Positions 43,751 through 52,443 of a stretch of DNA of 64,000 bases are shown in pieces. The stretch is from Acetobacterium wieringae (GTDB lineage: Bacteria > Bacillota > Clostridia > Eubacteriales > Eubacteriaceae). Each line of letters starts with the position of its first letter. Position 1 is the stretch's first letter. The stretch spans positions 1-64,000 of the forward strand of contig NZ_LKEU01000020.1 of assembly GCF_001766835.1 (NCBI RefSeq). The letters are read 5' to 3'. The position numbers and the translations under genes are program-made. The notes beneath the pieces were generated by a model. It had not been told where the DNA came from, did no database searches, and saw nothing but the letters and a program-made list of their open reading frames with translations.

Positions 43751-44311
43751 CTAAAACTTTGGTGTATAGCCAGATACCGTTACCCGCTCCACGACAATTG
43801 GGGGAGCGTTAAACATGGCTCCCAAAAACCGCCAGGGCACGGTGATGGTATTGGTGGTTTCCACAGTAAGGGCATCCCCTTCCGCTGCTGCCAGCTGGGT
43901 GTTGGTGATTTTCACCGTTGTATCCTTTGGCTTTAAGGAAAACAATACATTGCCGGCATCATCCTCCTTGACCCAGGTATTGCCCTCCACTTTAAAGTCG
44001 ATCATTTTTTTCATTTGAGCAAGGATCTGTTCCTTATTCATCACTTCTTCCCAGTCATCCGTCAACTCGGCCTTGGTGTATGTCCCGGCATAACCTTCCC
44101 GGACACCCTGATAGATCTCGTCCCAGTTTTCTATCGCCACGCCCTGAACCGACTGCTCCACCGCCTGATCCAGCTGCATAACAATGGATACAACCCTTAA
44201 ATACTCGTACATCGCACAGAACAGCATCAGCAGAATTAGCAGTAGTGCCGCAACCATGGGAACAGACATCCCAGAATCTTTTTTCTTATATAGCTTCGCC
44301 AATCCCATCAT
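43751..44311 (-). CDS. TadE-like minor pilin
   Basis: 186 residues. A short basic leader (KLYKKKDSG) then a prepilin-like helix (MSVPMVAALLLILLMLFCAMY) and a large extracytoplasmic domain. If cleaved after the Gly, the +5 residue is Met and not the usual Glu, so it would be a non-canonical pseudopilin or an initiator. Overlaps the preceding TadE gene by 4 nt (ATGA). Belongs with the Tad pilus operon. Confidence 0.78.
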   Translation of the reverse strand: MMGLAKLYKKKDSGMSVPMVAALLLILLMLFCAMYEYLRVVSIVMQLDQAVEQSVQGVAIENWDEIYQGVREGYAGTYTKAELTDDWEEVMNKEQILAQMKKMIDFKVEGNTWVKEDDAGNVLFSLKPKDTTVKITNTQLAAAEGDALTVETTNTITVPWRFLGAMFNAPPIVVERVTVSGYTPKF

Positions 44312-44727
44312 TTATAGTACACTCCGCTTCGTCCACTGGCAGGAGCCACCAGTTCAATGTTGAAACCACCCCCGATAAAACTGCTGAACCATACAAAGTC
44401 TGACTTCACCGTTACCTGGATGGGGTCGTTAATCTGCACATTTTTTGTCCCACCGATATACTTTGTTCCGTTAAAACTGATATCTTTTGTCTTTAATCCC
44501 GTTTCTGCCTGCAAATCTTCATAAGTATCAATTACTGTATTCCCGGTATTTCCCATCAGCTCGGCATCCCGTAAGACTCCATGGGCGATATAGTTCAGCT
44601 TCTGATATTGAGTCCATACCGGTAGAACTCCCAATATAAGGGTTAAGACAAACATTGCCAACAGGAAGAATATCGAAAATTCCAATATGGCTGAACCTTT
44701 GTCAACCTTTACCTGATTACCTTTCAC
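44308..44727 (-). CDS. tadE: TadE-like pseudopilin
   Basis: 139 residues, GTG start with AAGGAGGG. Prepilin motif: VDKG cleaved before SAILEFSIFFLLAMF, with the required Glu at +5, then an extracytoplasmic domain. TadE proteins are minor components processed by the TadV-type peptidase, here 49742-50350. Four-nucleotide overlap with the next gene. Confidence 0.85.
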   Translation of the reverse strand: MKGNQVKVDKGSAILEFSIFFLLAMFVLTLILGVLPVWTQYQKLNYIAHGVLRDAELMGNTGNTVIDTYEDLQAETGLKTKDISFNGTKYIGGTKNVQINDPIQVTVKSDFVWFSSFIGGGFNIELVAPASGRSGVYYK

Positions 44728-44741
44728 TTGAACCCTCCTTT

Positions 44742-45620
44742 TTAAAAAATACTTGGCAACGTGGTCATGATGTCATAACCAACGGCATAGACAACCATGA
44801 GCAGAAATGTAAAAAGTAAAATATAGGGGTACTTTTTGATTTTTTCCAGTCGCCGGTTCATTTCCTTTTTCAGCCGGTTCTTTTCAAAAGACCGCAACTG
44901 AATCCCCAGCTGCTCAAAGTAGGAAACAATATCATCTCCCCGCAACACCGCAATCAAACCCTGGGTAACATCCGATAGAAGTGAGCTGACCACCCGGGCA
45001 TCCAGACGTGAAATGGCATTTTCATAATCCGATGTTTTCATATCGGCAATGGTCACTTCCAATTCTTCACCCAGTTCTCCGTCAGAGTTTTTACGGAAAT
45101 CAATGAGAATCGCCAGCAAATCCTGTCGCTTTTTTATTTCCTGTTGCACGGTATTGACAAACCGGGGCAATTCCCATTCGATTTTTTCACGACGTTTCCG
45201 CATCAACTGATCAATCTTTCCAATCTGGGCTGAAAACCGCTGTATCGCATAGAAAAGCAGAATCAAGGTAAAAATCGGATGAATAAACACCAGAATCAAA
45301 CCAACCCCAGCATAGATGGCAGACTCAACAAAAGCCCGGCTATAGACCATTTCCGGTGTATCCAGTGATCCCAAAGACTTTAGGGCATTGCTCATTTTTT
45401 TGCGTTTATAAGGATTGATCCGAACATAGGGAATGATCAAGTGGGATACCTTAAAGACAAAGGCATCCAGAACATTGACCTTCTCTTTCTTTTTTTTGCC
45501 AACTGCCATGATTGTTTTTATCTCACGATGGGATGGCACATCAAAAATACCACCAACCAACTGGAATAACCCATAAACAAAGAGCATTGCAAGACTGATT
45601 AAATAGGCCGTATTATTCAT
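44742..45620 (-). CDS. tadC: TadC-like pilus inner-membrane platform protein
   Basis: 292 residues. Membrane helices at the N-terminus and C-terminus and a central pair (AIYAGVGLILVFIHPIFTLILLFY), with a T2SSF-type cytoplasmic domain. TadB and TadC form the platform on which the TadA ATPase acts. AGGAGG precedes the ATG. Confidence 0.85.
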   Translation of the reverse strand: MNNTAYLISLAMLFVYGLFQLVGGIFDVPSHREIKTIMAVGKKKKEKVNVLDAFVFKVSHLIIPYVRINPYKRKKMSNALKSLGSLDTPEMVYSRAFVESAIYAGVGLILVFIHPIFTLILLFYAIQRFSAQIGKIDQLMRKRREKIEWELPRFVNTVQQEIKKRQDLLAILIDFRKNSDGELGEELEVTIADMKTSDYENAISRLDARVVSSLLSDVTQGLIAVLRGDDIVSYFEQLGIQLRSFEKNRLKKEMNRRLEKIKKYPYILLFTFLLMVVYAVGYDIMTTLPSIF

Positions 45621-45637
45621 TATCCAACCTCCTTTCG

Positions 45638-46576
45638 CTACCTGCTGTATTCAATGGGCTTGATATCTTTTATGGCAGCATTGAGAGAGATAAAAATAAC
45701 CAACAAAACAACTGCCAGAATGATCTTACCGCCCCATGAATCCACAAGCGCCAGATACCATGTCCTGTTGATGAAATAAAAAAGAACCGGCACACCAACA
45801 TTGATAAAAACCATGGTGAGAACAATTCTTAAAGGCGTATGCATATCTGTTCCAAAGTCGTCATTCGCTTCTTTGATATCCGTAAATTTTCGGACAATCG
45901 CCGGCAGCGTTTCAATCAGGTTGGGATTGTCCTGGCAGGCAATCACCGCCCGGCACCACTCCTTATAAATCTGGTTATCAATCTTTTCACTCATTTCCAG
46001 AAGTGCTCCCGGAATATCCGCCGTGATATAACTGATATCAAAGACAAAGGCTTCAAACACTGGTAACAGTGGTGGATTCATATGATGTAAATTTTCCTCA
46101 ATGGCTTTGACAATATTGCGTGATCGACTGTAGGAAGTAGTGATGATCGATAGTGTTTTATTGAGTTCATCATTTAATTCCTTCCGATAGGTTATTTCTG
46201 CCAGCTTGATGTACCAGAAAGGGAACAAGGACATACCAACACCGAGGACGGCCGATATCAGGATGTTTTCCATCAGTAATCCGAGGATCAGGCCCACAAT
46301 AAAAAGAATCGTTGCTGCCATAACCAGGATCGCAAAGACACTTTCCCGATTGGTCGTTTTTAAGATCATCTGGGCTTCACGGATAGTTGTGGTCAGTCCC
46401 TGAAATGGCGTTCGACGGTCTTTCCTGACGGTCTTTTTAATCACCGATTGAATATCGCTCTTATCATTGACGATCCGATCCATAAGCCGGCTGGTCAGCT
46501 CAAAGGGTGAAACATTAAATAGCAGACACAAGCCCACCAGAAGCAGTGTAAAGATAAAAAAACTTATCCCTTTCAT
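45638..46576 (-). CDS. tadB: TadB-like pilus inner-membrane platform protein
   Basis: 312 residues with N-terminal helix, paired central helices (FAILVMAATILFIVGLILGLL) and a C-terminal pair, and a T2SSF-like domain (LNKTLSIITTSYSRSRNIVKAIEEN). Start overlaps the TadA stop by 4 nt. With TadC forms the platform of the Tad machine. Confidence 0.85.
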   Translation of the reverse strand: MKGISFFIFTLLLVGLCLLFNVSPFELTSRLMDRIVNDKSDIQSVIKKTVRKDRRTPFQGLTTTIREAQMILKTTNRESVFAILVMAATILFIVGLILGLLMENILISAVLGVGMSLFPFWYIKLAEITYRKELNDELNKTLSIITTSYSRSRNIVKAIEENLHHMNPPLLPVFEAFVFDISYITADIPGALLEMSEKIDNQIYKEWCRAVIACQDNPNLIETLPAIVRKFTDIKEANDDFGTDMHTPLRIVLTMVFINVGVPVLFYFINRTWYLALVDSWGGKIILAVVLLVIFISLNAAIKDIKPIEYSR

Positions 46577-47910
46577 ATCGCCTTACCTTCCTCACCCAAC
46601 GACTCATCAATGAAGCGCTCCAGGGTACGAGTCGGGACGCCATTGGTAATCAGCCATTGTTGCAGGCTTTTTGACATGTTGTTGCGCTTGACAAAATGGC
46701 CTTTGATAATTGTTTTTGTATCTGAAATTTTTTCCGAGCTGTCTATCTCATAGTCATACAGTGTCCGAAAGTTTGCATCTCCATGCTCATCAACAATACA
46801 CTCGGTAATCTCCATCACCTTTCGGGAATAATCGTCCAGCCGTTTACAGAATATCGCAATGGTAAAGGCTTCACATACCAATCGGTACAGAACCTTGTCT
46901 TCCAGAGTTGAATCCAGCATACAAAGCGTCAGCATCCGGGTATAGGCTGCCCGGCAGGAGTTGGCATGAGTGGTTGTTAAAACCGCATGGCCGGTTCGGG
47001 CTGCTTCCTGGGCAGTATAGGCTTCTTCCCCTTTCATTTCCTGGGGGACAATAATATCGGGATCACAGGTTAGCGCTGTATTTAATAACTCTCTTGAATT
47101 GATTGAACCATGGGTTTTCCAGTGCACAACGTTATTATCAATAATCCCATTTTCGTCCCGGGTAACTAAATTTAGTTCTCTGACTTCTTCTTCAATGGTG
47201 ATGATCCGTTTACGTTTTTCCACATCTCCGAGCAATCCATCGAGGAAGGTGGTTTTTCCGGAGCTGGTTGATCCGGCCACAACCGCACTCAAGCCACTGG
47301 AAACGCACAAATTGATAAAATCAAACATTTCATCTGTCAGGGTTTCCTTTCTGATTAAGTCATCCCGCCTAAGTTTACTGGGATTGACAAAACGAATCGA
47401 TGCCTGAACACCACACTCCTCGTCAGCAAGTGGCGGGCAGGTCGCTGTGATTCGAATATTGTTTTTTAAGAATCCGGTTACTTTCGGTGTTGCTGCGGAC
47501 AACGTTTTTTCAGATTGCTGAAACAATAACCGGATCATGATGTTTTTGGCTGATTCGGCTGACAGGAAAGTTTCCGGGGCACGAACCACATCCCCATTTT
47601 TATAATGGAGCACCACACTATCATAACTATTGATATTTATTTCCTCCAGCTCCTTGTTCTCATTTTCCAGGTAAGCTGTTAAGATCCCATATTCACCCAT
47701 CTCTGAAAAAATCCGGTTAAGCAGCTCAATGCTGGTGTATCCATCGATTAAAACCCGATGATCTTCAATGTACTTGCGGATATCTTTTTTAATCAACGCT
47801 TCATTCTTTTTTACATCCCCCAGCGCCTTGGAATTGGTTCGGCTGATATATTGTTGTATCCGCCCGATCAGATCCAGCAGCTCCTGATTGCGCTTGTATA
47901 GACTGTTCAT
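46573..47910 (-). CDS. tadA: TadA/CpaF-family secretion ATPase
   Basis: 445 residues. Walker A GSTSSGKTT near 212, the Asp box (IITIEEEVREL), Walker B region DPDIIVPQEMKGEEAY, and the His box GHAVLTTTHANS. This is the hexameric ATPase that extends, and in some systems retracts, Tad pili. Overlaps its neighbours on both sides by 4 nt. All catalytic motifs are intact. Confidence 0.93.
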   Translation of the reverse strand: MNSLYKRNQELLDLIGRIQQYISRTNSKALGDVKKNEALIKKDIRKYIEDHRVLIDGYTSIELLNRIFSEMGEYGILTAYLENENKELEEININSYDSVVLHYKNGDVVRAPETFLSAESAKNIMIRLLFQQSEKTLSAATPKVTGFLKNNIRITATCPPLADEECGVQASIRFVNPSKLRRDDLIRKETLTDEMFDFINLCVSSGLSAVVAGSTSSGKTTFLDGLLGDVEKRKRIITIEEEVRELNLVTRDENGIIDNNVVHWKTHGSINSRELLNTALTCDPDIIVPQEMKGEEAYTAQEAARTGHAVLTTTHANSCRAAYTRMLTLCMLDSTLEDKVLYRLVCEAFTIAIFCKRLDDYSRKVMEITECIVDEHGDANFRTLYDYEIDSSEKISDTKTIIKGHFVKRNNMSKSLQQWLITNGVPTRTLERFIDESLGEEGKAI

Positions 47911-48788
47911 TCGATTTCCCCCTTGGTTTTTCTAAAAGGAATTTTAAAAAGTTTACGTTTGGACGTTTTTTCTTTTTTAATGCGCTCTTTTTTAGGCCGT
48001 TTCTTTTGATTTCCCGATTTTCTTTTTTTATTCTTCTGATCCTCTCTTTCATCTTCATTGATCAGCTCCTGGCTTAACTGGTTGAGTGCATCCACAAACT
48101 CCCGATTCCGTTTTGTCTGTTTAAGGGATTTGATGGAGGTTTCCTCCAGATAAGCCATCTGAATATCCATACTGTAGGGAAAGGCATAATCAACGCCCCC
48201 GTATTTATCCCCCACCAGCAGCCAGGAGTCAAAATCCCAGGGGTTATTCAGTACCCGGATGACATTGTCCCGAAACCCGGTAAAGTCCTGGAGCATGGCG
48301 GTGGTTCCATTAAAAAAGGCAATGCTCTTTAAGTCACCGCCACCGACCATGACACACTTTCCATACCGTAAGCCGTACTGGGTAATCCAATCGTTATGAA
48401 CGCTGGATTGTCCATCGATGATGGCATACTTGAATTTCTGGCCCAGAGTGACAAACAGGTCAATCACCTGGGGTTCCACCACTTCCGGATAACTGCGTTT
48501 GGAATCCTCACTGCGATACCCCAAAAAGGCCAGGTATTTATTCTTGGGGTGGTTCACCAACGTTTTTAGCAGTTCTTCCTGGTCAAACCCGGCCATGGTA
48601 ATGATCTTTCCCAGGGATCCGCCCTCCTTATTGAGACTGGGAAACAAATAGGATAAGGGACTGGCCTGATCCTCGGTGAATATCAGCACAACGTTTTCCT
48701 TTGTTTTTTCACTGATATGCTTGGCCAGCTCCAGACTGAGGGTTGTTTTCCCCCCGCCTGGGGATCCCCATACGGTGATTACTTCCAT
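47907..48788 (-). CDS. tadZ: TadZ/CpaE-like ParA-family ATPase
   Basis: 293 residues. Starts directly with a P-loop, WGSPGGGKTTLSLELAKHI at 6-24, then IIDGQSSVHNDW as Walker B. The C-terminal 50 residues are extremely Lys-rich (KNKKRKSGNQKKRPKKERIK), probably a DNA- or membrane-binding tail. Overlaps TadA by 4 nt and the small 48779-48934 gene by 10 nt. By place it is the TadZ localisation factor, but it lacks the receiver-like half found in the 18603-19721 protein. Confidence 0.82.
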   Translation of the reverse strand: MEVITVWGSPGGGKTTLSLELAKHISEKTKENVVLIFTEDQASPLSYLFPSLNKEGGSLGKIITMAGFDQEELLKTLVNHPKNKYLAFLGYRSEDSKRSYPEVVEPQVIDLFVTLGQKFKYAIIDGQSSVHNDWITQYGLRYGKCVMVGGGDLKSIAFFNGTTAMLQDFTGFRDNVIRVLNNPWDFDSWLLVGDKYGGVDYAFPYSMDIQMAYLEETSIKSLKQTKRNREFVDALNQLSQELINEDEREDQKNKKRKSGNQKKRPKKERIKKEKTSKRKLFKIPFRKTKGEIE

Positions 48789-48934
48789 AGCGACACCTCC
48801 TTTTCAGGTATTGGGTTATATTCGCCCTTCGGATCGATAAAAATTATCTTCTCGTCTTTTAAAAATCTATTCAATCTCTCAAAATCACAAGACATTCCCA
48901 CATATTTACTTGCTGTTTCCTGACTTTGCTCCAT
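48779..48934 (-). CDS. Small unknown protein coupled to TadZ
   Basis: 51 residues from ATG 48934 (GGAGGA upstream), acidic, soluble. KIIFIDPKGEYNPIP resembles the strand after a P-loop but no ATPase is present. Overlaps the TadZ start by 10 nt. The in-frame sequence upstream only reads through palindromes and was not included. Confidence 0.55.
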   Translation of the reverse strand: MEQSQETASKYVGMSCDFERLNRFLKDEKIIFIDPKGEYNPIPEKEVSLWK

Positions 48935-48960
48935 AAAATCCTCCGTTTCCTGAACATTTT

Positions 48961-49022
48961 GTTTCCCGAGGAAACAAGACTGTGTATCGTCCAATCTTCC
49001 ATTTCCTGTTTCCCGGGGAAAC
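48961..49022. repeat. Two palindrome copies, 47 bp apart
   Basis: GTTTCCCGAGGAAAC at 48961 and the variant GTTTCCCGGGGAAAC at 49008. The second begins 3 nt after the CpaB stop. Confidence 0.95.
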
Positions 49023-49025
49023 AGC

Positions 49026-49745
49026 TTAAATGCCACCGGTCTTAAAAACTTCTTCCTGTTTTTGTAAAAACTGGTTGGCCGTATCTTCGTCTCCCCGATA
49101 CATCAGGGCAAAAACAATGTTTCCATTCTTTTCCAGGCCGGTGAGCAGCTGTGCCTGGGCCTTGTTGACCAGCAGGGTCACTGTCGCTGGCAGCTCCGCA
49201 TCATCAGATAATTTTTCTCCGCCCATATCCACCCCGGTCTGGGTGGTCACTGCCAGCACCTTGACATATTGCAGTTCCGGATAAATCGTGCTGCGGTTAC
49301 CCACTGCTTCAGCATTATTTAAAATCATCACCACATCTCCGGGCATGAGTTTTCCGGAAATGCCATTGGCAAAGTCTTTAATGGTCACTGACACAATCTG
49401 TTTTCCGCCATCCAGAGCACTCATATAGTTCCCACTGGTGATCATGTCATTAACCAGCTTGCTTTGCAGTACATAGTCTCCCGATTCCAGCTTTGCGGTG
49501 GAATACTTGCCAATGACCTCATTCTTACTTTTGATGGCGTTAGCCGGTAAATTGTATCCGCTAACCTCCACCTCCTCAACATTCCGTTCGGTGAGTTGAT
49601 CCCCCACCCGGATGGTTTCTTTGACCCGTACAATCGTCGTCGTGTTACCAATCATGCCCGTGCCCGTGGGCACAATCACAAAGGCCAATAACAACGCAAA
49701 CACGACCACAAAAAAACCAATCAGCATTCTACCTCCATTTTTCAC
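49026..49745 (-). CDS. cpaB: CpaB/RcpC-like SAF-domain protein of the Tad pilus
   Basis: About 239 residues from GTG 49745, overlapping the peptidase stop by 4 nt (GTGA). One membrane helix (LIGFFVVVFALLLAFVIVP) then an SAF domain (VKETIRVGDQLTERNVEEVEV, NEVIGKYSTAKLESGDYVLQSKL) and a C-terminal RcpC-type domain (LMPGDVVMILNN, ATVTLLVNKAQAQLLTGL). An ATG at 49727 with GGAGG is an alternative start. CpaB proteins work outside the membrane in pilus assembly. Confidence 0.85.
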   Translation of the reverse strand: MKNGGRMLIGFFVVVFALLLAFVIVPTGTGMIGNTTTIVRVKETIRVGDQLTERNVEEVEVSGYNLPANAIKSKNEVIGKYSTAKLESGDYVLQSKLVNDMITSGNYMSALDGGKQIVSVTIKDFANGISGKLMPGDVVMILNNAEAVGNRSTIYPELQYVKVLAVTTQTGVDMGGEKLSDDAELPATVTLLVNKAQAQLLTGLEKNGNIVFALMYRGDEDTANQFLQKQEEVFKTGGI

Positions 49746-50350
49746 TGATACACCATCCTTTCTAATAACATTACTGCAATCATAAAGCCTGAGCATAGAA
49801 ACGGCGCAAAAGCAAACACTTCATTGCGTTTCAAATGTCTGGCCCGAGCCCATAGGATGCTCAGAAATAATCCGATCATCAGACCGGTTACACCGGCATC
49901 CATGCCCAGATAAAATCCACAAACGGTGACAAGCTTAACATCTCCTAAGCCAATGGCCTGATCCTGTCTGGTGATTTTTTTAATCAGCCAGCCGGAAGCT
50001 GCCATCAGGATACCCAGGGTCAATGCCCCGGGGATGGCCTGTCTCACTAACCATTCTCCGCTGATTCCAAAACACCCGACAAACAGAATCAGGGGATGGA
50101 CAACTCGGGGAATGGTCTTCGTTTTAAAATCAAAGTATCCGATGTAAAACATCAGACAACAAAATAATCCGGTGCGTAAAATAATCACCGGATCATCGAT
50201 CACCAATAGTAAAAATAAAAAAGGCATGGCCACAATCAATGCCGTGGGGAGAACCGCCTTTTTAAACTGCCTTTTTAATGCTGATCCCATAAAGAACCAG
50301 CAAGCCAAAACACCACATAATCCGAATGCTGCCATTTCTGCTACTCCCAA
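49742..50350 (-). CDS. tadV: TadV/CpaA-type prepilin peptidase
   Basis: 202 residues, about six membrane helices, with the two catalytic Asp of A24 peptidases: YFDFKTKTIP near 70 and GLGDVKL near 133. It would process the TadE-like proteins and the pilin. Overlaps CpaB by 4 nt and follows the PrgI-like gene with a 10-nt overlap, so channel and pilus genes are co-translated. Confidence 0.9.
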   Translation of the reverse strand: MGVAEMAAFGLCGVLACWFFMGSALKRQFKKAVLPTALIVAMPFLFLLLVIDDPVIILRTGLFCCLMFYIGYFDFKTKTIPRVVHPLILFVGCFGISGEWLVRQAIPGALTLGILMAASGWLIKKITRQDQAIGLGDVKLVTVCGFYLGMDAGVTGLMIGLFLSILWARARHLKRNEVFAFAPFLCSGFMIAVMLLERMVYQ

Positions 50351-50664
50351 TCATTGAGGTGGATATAGGCATAGTGCTTACGCCCCCGGTAATAACTGAC
50401 GATATGCATAAGCATATCCAGAAAAGACTGATTATCTTTCTCGCTTTTTTTAAGCACCAGATAGGAAGACAACAGGATCGCCAAACCGCCGAAAAATGTT
50501 CCAAACGGATTGGTAAAGGTAACATAGTAAAGGGTACACAGAATGACAGTGATACAGACCATCACACCCATCAAAAATATTTCCTTCACTTCCATCCCTT
50601 CAATCAGCTGGCGGTTGGCTTTAATCCCCATCGGGATATACAGTTCCTCATGATACTCCATCAA
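50341..50664 (-). CDS. PrgI/VirB3-like channel protein
   Basis: 107 residues, two membrane helices (IFLMGVMVCITVILCTLYYV, FFGGLAILLSSYLVL), then LDMLMHIVSYYRGRKHYAYIH, the pattern of PrgI-type proteins (VirB3 counterparts of Gram-positive systems). Ends LNDWE, which may be a partial version of the shared tail. Junction between the channel genes and the Tad genes. Confidence 0.6.
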   Translation of the reverse strand: MMEYHEELYIPMGIKANRQLIEGMEVKEIFLMGVMVCITVILCTLYYVTFTNPFGTFFGGLAILLSSYLVLKKSEKDNQSFLDMLMHIVSYYRGRKHYAYIHLNDWE

Positions 50665-50678
50665 TTCCTCCTTTCCCT

Positions 50679-50693
50679 GTTTCCCGAGGAAAC
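50679..50693. repeat. Palindrome copy
   Basis: GTTTCCCGAGGAAAC on the plus strand, starting 4 nt after the stop of the 50698-50925 gene, which has no WEPEM tail. Confidence 0.95.
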
Positions 50694-50697
50694 AGAT

Positions 50698-50925
50698 TTA
50701 TGTGATATAAGCCAGAATTAAATCCCGAAATGGGATCAGAGTGTTGACGATGACACAGAAGATTAAAACGTGCCTGATCCGCCTGATATAAACCCCTTTT
50801 TCATCCGGGGAATGAATCATATGGGTAATACAGTAACCCAGCCGAAAGACAACACCGGCATTGATTAAATACAAAAGCAAAGTATAGATATTGTTTAAAT
50901 CCATAAAATAATCAATGGTTTCCAT
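50698..50925 (-). CDS. Small two-helix membrane protein of the channel
   Basis: 75 residues with two membrane helices (YTLLLYLINAGVVFRLGYC, RHVLIFCVIVNTLIPFRDLILAY) around a short cytoplasmic loop with charged residues. It sits between the TrbL-like and PrgI-like genes. A VirB2-like or accessory channel subunit is likely by position, not by sequence. Confidence 0.6.
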   Translation of the reverse strand: METIDYFMDLNNIYTLLLYLINAGVVFRLGYCITHMIHSPDEKGVYIRRIRHVLIFCVIVNTLIPFRDLILAYIT

Positions 50926-50941
50926 ACGACTCCTCTCATTT

Positions 50942-51760
50942 TTATTTGACTGACCGCACCGCTACCTCCGTTACTCTGGCGATGGTCAGTGCCTTTCCGG
51001 ATAGGTTTGCATTGCCGGCATGAACCATAAACTGTTGTAGCAAGACCGGCGTGGAAATTCCCGCTGCCAGGGCACCAAAGCCAATGGCAAAATCACCGGT
51101 AGCCATCAGAATATAGGACAGTGACAATAGTGAAAGCTGAATGATGGTGGTAATTCCGACCTTGAAAAAGGTCATCATAAAAGGGGCAAACACCCCGTTG
51201 TCACTTTCAATGAGTCCCACACAGGCCAGCGGAAAACCGATCTGCATGATCCACATCTGAAAACCCCGGGCCAGCATTTGAAAATAGAGGATCAATGCAC
51301 CAATGAAAAAAACAAGCACCGCAAATGGCCCCATATTTGCTTCAATTAAGTTCTTAACATAGTTATCTTCGTATAAAAACTCCGAATTCATACTATTCAA
51401 TATTTCATACAAGACCCCCGTACAAACCCGGGCAAAGATCTGATAGAGCATCGGAAAAGCCACAATCATGACCACCGCTTTAACCGTTCGTTGCAGCATG
51501 GCCATGGGATCGCTATCCGGATCACCACCAGTCCAGGTGATATAGGTTTCAAAGCCACTCTTAGAAAACTTGATTACCAATAACAATAGGGCCAGTTGAT
51601 AAAAAATTTGCGTCAGCCCCGTGGACAGATCCAGTCCCGAAACATCTCCGATATATTTATCGATATAAAACACCTGCTCCGCCAGATTCTTGATGCTGCC
51701 GGTGATCACTCCGCTATTATTAACTGAATCATAAATAAAGTTTTTAAAGATTGTATACAT
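50942..51760 (-). CDS. TrbL/VirB6-like multi-helix channel protein
   Basis: 272 residues with about six membrane helices and a central alternating region, ending in AGNANLSGKALTIARVTEVAVR. Layout matches TrbL/VirB6 proteins of Gram-positive conjugation systems, which form the inner-membrane pore. Between VirD4 and PrgI-like genes, the usual place. Confidence 0.75.
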   Translation of the reverse strand: MYTIFKNFIYDSVNNSGVITGSIKNLAEQVFYIDKYIGDVSGLDLSTGLTQIFYQLALLLLVIKFSKSGFETYITWTGGDPDSDPMAMLQRTVKAVVMIVAFPMLYQIFARVCTGVLYEILNSMNSEFLYEDNYVKNLIEANMGPFAVLVFFIGALILYFQMLARGFQMWIMQIGFPLACVGLIESDNGVFAPFMMTFFKVGITTIIQLSLLSLSYILMATGDFAIGFGALAAGISTPVLLQQFMVHAGNANLSGKALTIARVTEVAVRSVK

Positions 51761-51790
51761 GGTTCTTCCTTCTCTCTTTGATTAAAAAAG

Positions 51791-51824
51791 AAAAAGAACG
51801 GTTCAAACAGCAGCCGTTCTTTTT
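51791..51824 (-). terminator. Hairpin before the TrbL-like gene
   Basis: AAAAAGAACGG pairs with CCGTTCTTTTT (11 bp) across a 12-nt loop, with T-runs on both strands. Probably reduces expression of the downstream TrbL-like gene relative to the pilin-like gene 51836-52093. Confidence 0.7.
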
Positions 51825-51835
51825 GAATCCTTGCA

Positions 51836-52093
51836 TTAAGGCTTGGGAATATTTGAAAATAACGTCTGGATGTTAGTAGTGATGGATGGTAGGATGGTAT
51901 TTCCAATGATATCCCGAAATCCATACAAAAACAGTGCCACACCCAGCAACCCGACAATCCACATCCCTGCCCCCTCAATGATCGAACCGGAATCGGCTTT
52001 CATTTCTTCAGCTTCGCTGCTTACGAGCTTTGCATGCCATAGCACAAAGGGTTTAACTACTGCTTCTTTTACATTTTTTAATTTTAAAGCCAT
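51836..52093 (-). CDS. DUF6133-like small pilin-type protein
   Basis: 85 residues. A charged N-terminus then a segment ADSGSIIEGAGMW leading into a membrane helix (IVGLLGVALFLYGF) and NTILPSITTNIQTLF, the end pattern of DUF6133 proteins on clostridial elements. The Gly followed by an acidic residue near the helix start resembles a prepilin site, so it is the best candidate for the missing Flp-type pilin, though the Glu falls at +4, not +5. It could instead be a VirB2-like channel subunit. A strong hairpin after the stop fits high production. Confidence 0.7.
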   Translation of the reverse strand: MALKLKNVKEAVVKPFVLWHAKLVSSEAEEMKADSGSIIEGAGMWIVGLLGVALFLYGFRDIIGNTILPSITTNIQTLFSNIPKP

Positions 52094-52133
52094 TAAATTT
52101 CTCCTTTAAATTTTATTGAATTTCTATATCCGT

Positions 52134-52148
52134 GTTTCCTCGGGAAAC
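52134..52148. repeat. Palindrome copy
   Basis: GTTTCCTCGGGAAAC starting 5 nt after the stop of the 52154-52414 gene. Confidence 0.95.
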
Positions 52149-52153
52149 AACCT

Positions 52154-52414
52154 TCAGGAACTCGGGAAATAGCTTAAGACCATGGTGATAAAACCATTGA
52201 CCGTCATTCCGATAACCAGATAGAACAGTGTCGTTTTCATGTTCTCTTTGTATTTTATTTTTTCATGATCATCTGCCTGTAGCCGTTTGACTACATTCCA
52301 GCCAATAACAATCAATGCCAACAGCGGTAATACAATATACAGCGCCAGAGACGCATCGGTCAGAAGTTTAACTGTTCCGGTAACCCAAACAAATTCCGTA
52401 AACATCGCCATCAC
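52154..52414 (-). CDS. Small two-helix membrane protein next to VirD4
   Basis: 86 residues, two membrane helices (ASLALYIVLPLLALIVIGWNVV, TTLFYLVIGMTVNGFITMVL) separated by a basic loop. Directly follows VirD4 in transcription. Candidate VirB2/TrbC-like subunit by size and topology. Confidence 0.65.
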   Translation of the reverse strand: MMAMFTEFVWVTGTVKLLTDASLALYIVLPLLALIVIGWNVVKRLQADDHEKIKYKENMKTTLFYLVIGMTVNGFITMVLSYFPSS

Positions 52415-52443
52415 CTCCTTTCTTTAGAAGTATCAACGCTCAC

